Origin: DAOSXA01 sp964526835
GTDB lineage: Bacteria; Zixibacteria; MSB-5A5; GN15; FEB-12
Length of the DNA stretch: 64,000 bases
Assembly: GCA_964526835.1 (NCBI GenBank)
Contig: CAZGMK010000002.1
Coordinates: forward strand, 1 to 64,000
Reading direction: 5' to 3'
Under the pieces are notes generated by a model. That model was not told the origin of the DNA, did no database searches, and saw only the letters and a list, made by a program, of their open reading frames with translations. A program made the translations under genes and the position numbers. Positions 16,283 through 22,969 of this stretch are shown piece after piece (the stretch's first letter is position 1; each line of letters starts with the position of its first letter).

Positions 16283-17485
16283 TCAGACTCTTATCATCTT
16301 GACGGTTCGGTCGGCCCGACGCAGCGTCTGGTAGAAGTTCTCTTCGAGTCCGAAGCGCTTGACCAGGTCGCGGCGGATCGCCAGCGGCTCGGCCATATGG
16401 CGTTTCACATGGGCGCTGACACGCCTGAAGCAGCCGTCGCCCAGCAGTTCATAGACGAACTCAAGGTGCTCAACCAACATCAATTCGAGACTTCTCATTA
16501 GCTGGTAGTAACGAGTCTCCGGCGGAATACCACGAACGGCGCTCACGAACTTCTCAAACTTCGGTGAGCTTTCACTGTCCGGACCGGCGCCTGCGAAGTA
16601 CTTTAGCAGCCCTCGGCGGTACTGCGCCGAGAACGCGTCGAACCGTTCGTTATGCTCTCCAAGAACGTCGGTAACATGGGTGCGAATAGTGGCCAGGCAG
16701 TTGTTGAAGAGTTTGAAGATCAGGCCGAGCAGGATTTGTTCTTCATCCTCAGTAGTCTCGAAGCCGCCTTCCCGCTTGCCCCGTCCCTGTACCAGTCCCT
16801 GCTTCAGCAGTCGATAGATGGCGCGATAGCTCACGAATTCCCCGATCGGAGAGACCTTCACGAGTTCGGGCAGCGTCATTTCCCCGTTGATCAGGTTCAG
16901 CATCTTGAATTCGTCGAGGGATAGACGGATTTCCTCGCGGTTTATCTGTGGAGACTCAACTACTGCCAGCAGGATATCGTCAGGCGGTAGGGCCTTCTGT
17001 ATCTCCGACCACTCATCGATCCGCCGGGTCCCCTCCATTACTGCGTTCATGGTGTTGAGGTTAACGTGGAACGGCAGATCCTTGACTTCGGCGCCCTCGT
17101 GGAAGATGAAGTCACCGTTCTCCCAGGCGAAGAGGTTATAGACGATCTCTTCGACCTGCAGCCGGAGACATTCGGCGATTTCTTCCTTCTCGAACAGCTT
17201 CATGTCGACCAGGGTGGCGCCCAACTGACGCCCGGTCTTCTCATGGAGAGCGATGGCGCGCTGCAGATCGGACTTTGATATTCGCCCGCGGCGCAACAGC
17301 ATGTTTCCGAGCAGGTCCTCGGTGCTATTGATCGACGAAGCGTAGATGATGTTGCCGTCCCGAAAAGCCACTTCCTTCTGGCGAGTGCTGGTTGTGATCT
17401 CAAGGATGCCTGACTTTTTGCCCGTCGATAGAAGCTGCAGGATGTCGGGAAACGAAACTGTCTTCAGATTGCCGGATAGACTCAC
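16283..17485 (-). CDS. DUF4388 (PATAN-like) regulatory protein
   Basis: 400 residues with a GTG start and GAGG nine bases upstream. The N-terminal DUF4388 domain (about 1-105) is clear: SGNLKTVSFPDILQLLSTGKKSGILEI, followed by KEVAFRDGNIIYASS and the short helix-turn region GNMLLRRGRISKSDLQRAI. A winged-helix-like middle (MLNLINGEMTLPELVKVSPI ... YRAIYRLLKQGLVQ) and a helical C-terminal domain follow. DUF4388 proteins often occur in two-component and pilus-regulating contexts. The upstream region has a sigma-28-like promoter and a direct repeat. Confidence 0.85.
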   Translation of the reverse strand: MSLSGNLKTVSFPDILQLLSTGKKSGILEITTSTRQKEVAFRDGNIIYASSINSTEDLLGNMLLRRGRISKSDLQRAIALHEKTGRQLGATLVDMKLFEKEEIAECLRLQVEEIVYNLFAWENGDFIFHEGAEVKDLPFHVNLNTMNAVMEGTRRIDEWSEIQKALPPDDILLAVVESPQINREEIRLSLDEFKMLNLINGEMTLPELVKVSPIGEFVSYRAIYRLLKQGLVQGRGKREGGFETTEDEEQILLGLIFKLFNNCLATIRTHVTDVLGEHNERFDAFSAQYRRGLLKYFAGAGPDSESSPKFEKFVSAVRGIPPETRYYQLMRSLELMLVEHLEFVYELLGDGCFRRVSAHVKRHMAEPLAIRRDLVKRFGLEENFYQTLRRADRTVKMIRV

Positions 17486-17525
17486 GGTTTGGTCCTCAAA
17501 GCCGCAGATTAGCCGTTGGCCCGGT

Positions 17526-17556
17526 ATCGGGTATATCTCTTTAGATTATCGGGTAT
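17526..17556. repeat. Direct repeat ATCGGGTAT spaced by two helical turns
   Basis: ATCGGGTAT occurs at 17526-17534 and 17548-17556, start-to-start distance 22 bases, in the region upstream of the DUF4388 gene. The second copy overlaps the -10 element. A close relative, ACCGGGTAT, lies at 15820-15828 in the leader of the roadblock operon. This may be a regulator-binding pair. Confidence 0.4.
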
Positions 17557-17572
17557 TCTTCGGCCGGACTTA
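17546..17572 (-). promoter_or_regulatory. Possible sigma-28-type promoter of the DUF4388 gene
   Basis: On the minus strand, TAAG (17572-17569), exactly 15 bases and CCCGATAA (17553-17546), close to the TAAA-N15-GCCGATAA pattern of FliA/SigD. A similar arrangement precedes pilT. Confidence 0.4.
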
Positions 17573-17581
17573 AACGGAATC

Positions 17582-19876
17582 TCAATCCAGACGACATACC
17601 CTGACTGCAGCGGAGGAATCGTCGTAAATGCCTATCAAATAGCCACATGACAAGCCCAGAGAGTAGTGCGGGGGCCCCTCATCCCCGGGGTGCGGATCGG
17701 CATCAGGGACCACAGGACAAAAACCGAAAACTGCTTTGATCTCTCCCGGCGGGAATTTGTCCAGGTGATGCGCCCCCCAATCCGATCGGGAGTTACTCAC
17801 TACAATCAGGCCCAGACTGTCTATGTTCCGACCGTTCGCTGCAGGTATGGAGTCGGTCACCTGGAGCGAGAGTCCGGCCACCCGGTAGAACAATCCGGCT
17901 CGGTTCAGGCATATTCCCGCGCTGCACGAGTCGGCGACCTCGCCATTCCATTGAACTGAAGCCAACCTGGATTCATCCCAGTCCAGCCGGCCGAGACGAT
18001 TGACATCAATGACCGAGGACCGAAGCGATGCCGGAACCAAGATCGAATCGGCGTCGAATCGACGCGCCAGGCGCACGATATCACGAAGGGCGCCGTAGTC
18101 GGCCTGACGAATCATCATACGGCTCAGCCGGCCGACCCCAAGGCTGCGAAGCGCCGGCTCCAGCAACCGCTCGTCGATCGGGTAACGCATGTCATGAAGG
18201 CCGTCGAGATACAGATCAGCCGAGTCCCGGCCTCCGGCTCGGCTGACCACCGCCAGACCATCGGCCGCCCGAAAAATGCAGAACTGGTAGCACGGCGACG
18301 TCCCCAGCGACTCGACTCCGGCCCTCAGCAGGACAACATTGACAGCAGCCAGAGTCGTCATGAGCAGCAAGCGACGGGCCCGGAAACTCTGCAACGCGAA
18401 CGCCGCCAGAACGACCAGGCCAAGTGTAACAAGGCCCCAGAACGGGGTCAGATCGTGAATCTCCAGGGTCGGAATGCGCTCATCGCCGAACGAGGCTACG
18501 ACATTGAGAACCGCCTGCAGGAGCCAGTCAAGGACCGCGCCGGCCCAACCCGCCAGCGTCGCCCAAATGGCGGCGGCTACCAACAACGCGAGGGAACCCA
18601 CCACTGAGACCGACACCATCGGAACCACGACCAGGTTGGCCAGGGGAGAGATCACGGGAACGCTGTTGAAGTAGTATGCCAGAAGCGGGGCGGCGAAAGC
18701 CTGCGCGGTCAGCGTCACCAGAAGCGGCATCACTACCCAATAGTACCAGACACGGCGATGGTATCGCTTGAAGATGGCGTCCAGGCGCGGGACCGTGATT
18801 ATCAGTCCCCAGGCCGCAACAAACGAAAGCTGGAATCCGACCGAGTACAGCTGGCCGGGATCCCACAGGAGAATCGCCAGAGCCGTCACCGCGATGATCT
18901 GATTCAAGTCGTAGCGACGCTCGATGACACCGGCAACTATCACCAGAGCAGCCATTATCGAAGCGCGAACCACCGAGGGCTCCGCGTAACAGACCAGCGC
19001 GAACACCACTATTATAGCCAACAGGATCAATGCTCTCAGGCGACGGGGCAGCCCAAGGGGCCGCAATACAAACACGAAGAACAGAATCACCAGAGCCACG
19101 TTTGAACCCGATACGGCCAGCAGATGCAGAGTGCCGCTGTCGCGGAACCACCGATATACCTCGGGCGGAATGTTGCGCGTCTCCCCTATCAGAAACCCGG
19201 AGGCCAACGCCGCGGCGTCGGGTGTCAGGTGGCGGTGAAAGGTCAGCGTAATCCACGATCGCAAGTGGTCTACCGACGAATACAAAGCACTGCGACGGGA
19301 GCGATCGACGAGTACATCGTTGAGATTCGAGAGATAGACCATCCCGTGGACACCCCTCAGGTTCAGATAGCGCCCATAGTCAAACCCTCCCGGCCAGCTA
19401 CCGCGTCGGGCTCGATAGAGTCTGCCCTCGAAGGATACCCGATCACCGTACTGAAGGGCGGTGGTCGTATCACTGAGCTTGATCAGCACCCCCCCCGAAG
19501 CAGTCTGAATCGAATCTATGATCCGAACCGAATCCAAAGCGATCTTGATCTCGGTGCCCCATGACTTGAAGACAGGCCAGTCGTCGATCTGCCCGAAGAA
19601 ACGGATGTCCTGCCGTTCAGGAAGGCTGCTCTCTACATGAGAGGGGCCATAGTGGTAGTAGCGGACGGCGAAATGCCCAGCCGCGAAGAACCCCAGCGAG
19701 AGCGCCAGAACAAACCCCGCCAGGTAACCCTCTCGCGAGGCAAGCCAGGCTCCGGCGACAGCCGCAATCAAAGCTGACAGCATCATGAGCTCGACCGCCG
19801 GGCGGAACAGATCCGCCCCGACTATCCCGAGGACCACGAAGATCAACAGGCCGACTGCCGGATAAGCCCGAATCAC
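17582..19876 (-). CDS. comEC: ComEC/Rec2-family DNA uptake channel with degenerate C-terminal domain
   Basis: 764 residues with a GTG start, four bases after the murJ stop. An N-terminal DUF4131-like region with an OB-like segment (GDRVSFEGRLYRARR) is followed by the polytopic competence domain with the signature HLLAVSGSN (about 250-258). ComEC transports single-stranded DNA across the inner membrane. In many ComEC proteins the C-terminal part is a metallo-beta-lactamase nuclease-like domain with HxHxDH. Here residues of about 510-764 follow the fold start (FCIFRAADGLAVVSRAGG) but have no such motif, so that domain is probably inactive. Confidence 0.88.
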   Translation of the reverse strand: MIRAYPAVGLLIFVVLGIVGADLFRPAVELMMLSALIAAVAGAWLASREGYLAGFVLALSLGFFAAGHFAVRYYHYGPSHVESSLPERQDIRFFGQIDDWPVFKSWGTEIKIALDSVRIIDSIQTASGGVLIKLSDTTTALQYGDRVSFEGRLYRARRGSWPGGFDYGRYLNLRGVHGMVYLSNLNDVLVDRSRRSALYSSVDHLRSWITLTFHRHLTPDAAALASGFLIGETRNIPPEVYRWFRDSGTLHLLAVSGSNVALVILFFVFVLRPLGLPRRLRALILLAIIVVFALVCYAEPSVVRASIMAALVIVAGVIERRYDLNQIIAVTALAILLWDPGQLYSVGFQLSFVAAWGLIITVPRLDAIFKRYHRRVWYYWVVMPLLVTLTAQAFAAPLLAYYFNSVPVISPLANLVVVPMVSVSVVGSLALLVAAAIWATLAGWAGAVLDWLLQAVLNVVASFGDERIPTLEIHDLTPFWGLVTLGLVVLAAFALQSFRARRLLLMTTLAAVNVVLLRAGVESLGTSPCYQFCIFRAADGLAVVSRAGGRDSADLYLDGLHDMRYPIDERLLEPALRSLGVGRLSRMMIRQADYGALRDIVRLARRFDADSILVPASLRSSVIDVNRLGRLDWDESRLASVQWNGEVADSCSAGICLNRAGLFYRVAGLSLQVTDSIPAANGRNIDSLGLIVVSNSRSDWGAHHLDKFPPGEIKAVFGFCPVVPDADPHPGDEGPPHYSLGLSCGYLIGIYDDSSAAVRVCRLD

Positions 19877-19880
19877 TCCC

Positions 19881-21461
19881 CTACTCCCCTGTCTGTGGCC
19901 TCCGCGTAATCCATCTGGTCAACACTCCCACTTCGGGCACCCTCAGTATGGCACACAAAATCAGATACACCGGGCCGGCAACTACCAGCGGTATCATCAG
20001 GGCAACTATCCGGCCGACTATCTCCGACTGGCCGACAGCCGGATCAAACGGCAGAAGTCGGGCGGCGTAGAAAGCCAGACCGGCAGCGATCAGTAGTCGC
20101 AGAACTTTCAGGCCGAGCCGGCCCCACGGTACCGTTACTCCCTTCTGAGGGAGATAATACAGCAGCATTAGAGCGTTGAGCAGACCGGCCAGCGAAGTCG
20201 CCGCGGCCAGGCCGGCGAAACTCAGCACCTGAATCAGCGGGTAGTACAGGAGCATATTGACGATAACCGAGATCACTGACACGCGCATAGGCAGTTTCGA
20301 ATCACCAAACGCGTAGAAGAACGGTACCACCACGCGCACCACGGCGAATCCGATCAGTCCATAGGCGTAGTGACGCAACGCCAGCGCGGTATTGGCGGCA
20401 TTGACCGCATCGAAGGCCCCCCAGGCGTAGATCAGGTCGACCAGTTCGCGTCCCATCAATCCAAGGAAAGCCGCCGACGGAACGACCACGAACAGATTGA
20501 TCCCGACCGCCTCATCGAATGCCCGGTAAATGCCGGTCAGGTCGCCCCTCGCCACCATCCCGGATACCCGCGGAAGAGTCACTGTCCCCAGCGCCACCGC
20601 AAAAACACCCAGCGGGAAGTGCATGAGCCGATATGAGTAATTCAAATAGGACAGCGATCCCTCAACCAGAAACGAGGCCAGCAGGGTGTTGACGAGGATG
20701 TTGATTCTACCGGCCGACAGCCCGATGATCATCGGGGTCAAAAGCCTCACTACTTTCTTGAGCCCCTCATCCAGCAAATCCAGTCGCGGACGAAAGTGGT
20801 AGCCCAGATGCCACAGGCTGGGCAACTGAATGATCAACTGTCCCGCCCCGCCTATTACCACTCCGACCGCCAGAGCATAGGCCGGCTGGTCGAAATGATC
20901 GTAGAGGAAGATCACCCCGCCCACCACTCCGAGGTTGAACAGCGCCGGCGAAAGCGCCGGTACGCCGAATCGGCCAAGCGAGTTGAGCATCCCCATGGCC
21001 AGAGCCGAGAGCGAAATCAACAGCAGATAGATCATCATGATCCGGGTCATGTCGACCGTCAAGTCGAACTTCGGCGGATCATCGACGAACCCGTGGGCGG
21101 AAACGTAAATCAGAACCGGAGCCGCAATTATACCGAGGACCACTATCAGCCCGACCACGAGCAAGATGGCCGTAATCACTATATCGGCAAGACGATAGGC
21201 TCGTTCGGTAGACTCCTGGACCAGCTTCTCCTTGAAAACCGGGACAAAGGCGGACGACAATGCTCCTTCGGCGAACATGTCGCGAAGCAGGTTAGGAATG
21301 CGAAAAGCTGTCACGAAAGCGTCAGTGGCCATCCCGGCCCCGAAAAACCAGGCCATCACCTGCTCTCTCAGAAGCCCCAGAACTCGTGAGAAGGCGGTAG
21401 CCGACGAGACCCTTGAGGCCGAACCAAGAAATGTGCTTTTTGATCCCGAGGTTATTGACAA
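19881..21461 (-). CDS. murJ: Lipid II flippase MurJ (MviN)
   Basis: About 526 residues with the 14-helix MOP-exporter pattern. The N-terminal signature (FSRVLGLLREQVMAWFFGAG, TDAFVTAFRIPNLLRDMFAEG) and LSSAFVPVF are diagnostic. MurJ flips lipid II across the inner membrane for peptidoglycan synthesis. I choose the TTG at 21461, which has GGTGA upstream and begins SITSGSKSTFLGSASRVSS. A start at 21557 would run across the divergent rpsT promoter and into rpsT. The gene overlaps comEC closely (4-base gap), an operon pairing that probably reflects organisation rather than function. Confidence 0.93.
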   Translation of the reverse strand: MSITSGSKSTFLGSASRVSSATAFSRVLGLLREQVMAWFFGAGMATDAFVTAFRIPNLLRDMFAEGALSSAFVPVFKEKLVQESTERAYRLADIVITAILLVVGLIVVLGIIAAPVLIYVSAHGFVDDPPKFDLTVDMTRIMMIYLLLISLSALAMGMLNSLGRFGVPALSPALFNLGVVGGVIFLYDHFDQPAYALAVGVVIGGAGQLIIQLPSLWHLGYHFRPRLDLLDEGLKKVVRLLTPMIIGLSAGRINILVNTLLASFLVEGSLSYLNYSYRLMHFPLGVFAVALGTVTLPRVSGMVARGDLTGIYRAFDEAVGINLFVVVPSAAFLGLMGRELVDLIYAWGAFDAVNAANTALALRHYAYGLIGFAVVRVVVPFFYAFGDSKLPMRVSVISVIVNMLLYYPLIQVLSFAGLAAATSLAGLLNALMLLYYLPQKGVTVPWGRLGLKVLRLLIAAGLAFYAARLLPFDPAVGQSEIVGRIVALMIPLVVAGPVYLILCAILRVPEVGVLTRWITRRPQTGE

Positions 21462-21483
21462 ATGGTCACCGCCGATATATACT
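21455..21483 (+). promoter_or_regulatory. Near-consensus sigma-70 promoter of rpsT
   Basis: TTGACA (21455-21460), a 17-base spacer and TATACT (21478-21483), one of the best promoters in the window. The -35 overlaps the proposed murJ start codon on the other strand. The leader would be about 35 bases and ends in AAGGG ahead of the rpsT TTG. Confidence 0.75.
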
Positions 21484-21525
21484 TTCAGGCTACGTTGGAG
21501 ACCATAATAGTGAAAGGGTTGACTG

Positions 21526-21780
21526 TTGCCAAACCATAAATCATGCGAAAAGCGCATGCGCGTTTCTGCTCGTCAGCGAGCCAACAACAAGGTCATCGCC
21601 GGACAACTGCGAGCCGCCGTCAAAGAACTGCGAGAGATGACCGAAAAGGAATCGGCGATCAAGCAATACCGCGTTGTCGCCAGCCTTTACGACCGGGCGG
21701 CCCGGAAGAACATCATTCACCGCCGTAACGCCGATCGCAACAAGTCCCGCCTGGCTGCACATGTCGGTAAGTTAAGCTGA
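21526..21780 (+). CDS. rpsT: 30S ribosomal protein S20
   Basis: 84 residues, the expected S20 length. The N-terminus PNHKSCEKRMRVSARQRANNK matches the NHKSAxKRxR signature of S20, and the helical basic body (KQYRVVASLYDRAARKNIIHRRNADRNKSRLAAHV) is typical. S20 binds 16S rRNA in the 30S subunit. The start is TTG with AAGGG seven bases upstream; initiation of S20 from a weak codon is known in enterobacteria, where it contributes to autoregulation. It is transcribed alone, divergent from murJ, with a hairpin downstream. Confidence 0.92.
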   Translation: MPNHKSCEKRMRVSARQRANNKVIAGQLRAAVKELREMTEKESAIKQYRVVASLYDRAARKNIIHRRNADRNKSRLAAHVGKLS

Positions 21781-21813
21781 CCAGTCGAGGCTGAGAGATA
21801 GCACACAAGTCGG

Positions 21814-21841
21814 AATGCCTTCCCTCCGCGGGGAAGGCATT
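21814..21841 (+). terminator. Terminator hairpin after rpsT
   Basis: AATGCCTTCCC and GGGAAGGCATT form a perfect 11-bp stem with a 6-base loop, 33 bases after the rpsT stop. There is no U-tract beyond the two T of the stem. Confidence 0.65.
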
Positions 21842-21952
21842 GGTGCGTCTGAATACAAGTCCAGGGACTTACTGATGAAGCCACGCACACGCGCGACGCC
21901 GCTCCTCCCAACGCACGCATAACGGCCCATTCTTCTATTTTGCTTGGGGAAG

Positions 21953-22786
21953 TCAGGAGAACATCTGCTGGTTCAGCAGGTAGATCTGGCCTTCATAGAC
22001 CGCGGTCCGTCGGCTCCGGCGCCTGAGAAGGATCATGTCCCTCATGAACGCCTCTTTTTCCGATATGGCGATATTCGACATCAGAACCGTGATGGGGAAA
22101 TCGATATCCAGAATCCGGCGCGTCGAGCCGGCATCGATCAATCCGGGCGGGAACAGCCGCTCGGACTGGGCGGCGGACTTGATGTCCTCAAGAGAGAACG
22201 GAGGCATGGCGACCGTGGCCGCGATTTTCGCCAGGCGAGTCAGGCTGTCGCCGTCATCGGCGCTATCCACAATCGACAGGTACCGCCCCTTCTGAGTCAC
22301 CGCTCGAAACAGATGCTCCAGCGGGGCCGGGCAGCCGACCCGACTCGAATGCCGCAGGTAAGCCTGCACTCGACGGCCGTCGGCGAACTTGAAGTCCAGC
22401 GCGATGAATCCCAGCGGCGCACCCGACCTGGGTAATCCATCCTGTAACACTATTTGCTCCGGATGACGTGCCGCCAGACGACTCAGATCGTCGCACGTGA
22501 AGGTGTCCAGGCCAAGGCGGCGCCCGGCTACTCGAATGCTGTCCGGCTCGCAAACCTGTACCGGGAAGAAAGCCAGACCGGCTTCAATGAGGGCCCGAAA
22601 GTGACCGGTCTCGGACAGCAAGACACAGGAATCATCATCGATCGGCGTAACAAGGAACGGGTGCCGAATCACCGATAGCGACGACAGATCGACATCCAGC
22701 GCCTTCTCGGGTGAGCCGGGCCACTCATAGGCCAGAATACTCTCGGCCGGCAATATCTTGATTTGCGCCAGAATCTTGCTGTCCAT
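21953..22786 (-). CDS. Hypothetical protein with ParB/sulfiredoxin-like N-terminal region
   Basis: 277 residues. The region PFLVTPIDDDSCVLLSETGH followed by FRALIEAGLAFFPVQVC resembles the ParB/Srx fold of SbnI/SerK-type enzymes, where the equivalent motif is usually D-G-x-H-R. Here it reads SETGHFR, so the key Asp is not conserved and the free-serine-kinase activity of that family cannot be assumed. A second half (about 130-277) has no recognised motif. It stands alone between rpsT (opposite strand) and the M28 gene, with a weak Shine-Dalgarno. The family assignment is tentative. Confidence 0.6.
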   Translation of the reverse strand: MDSKILAQIKILPAESILAYEWPGSPEKALDVDLSSLSVIRHPFLVTPIDDDSCVLLSETGHFRALIEAGLAFFPVQVCEPDSIRVAGRRLGLDTFTCDDLSRLAARHPEQIVLQDGLPRSGAPLGFIALDFKFADGRRVQAYLRHSSRVGCPAPLEHLFRAVTQKGRYLSIVDSADDGDSLTRLAKIAATVAMPPFSLEDIKSAAQSERLFPPGLIDAGSTRRILDIDFPITVLMSNIAISEKEAFMRDMILLRRRSRRTAVYEGQIYLLNQQMFS

Positions 22787-22969
22787 ACTGGCCCATGGAG
22801 CAACACGTGTGCCGTCCGCGCACCTCCCCGCGGCCGTACATGCCCCGGACTAACACGATACAAACCAACAGCTTAAATAACCAAAGCGGCTCGGGCCCAC
22901 CATCCCCCTGTGGTCCCCGACACATATTGTGCAATGTCTTGCCGTTCAAGGCCCAAAAATCCGATGGCG

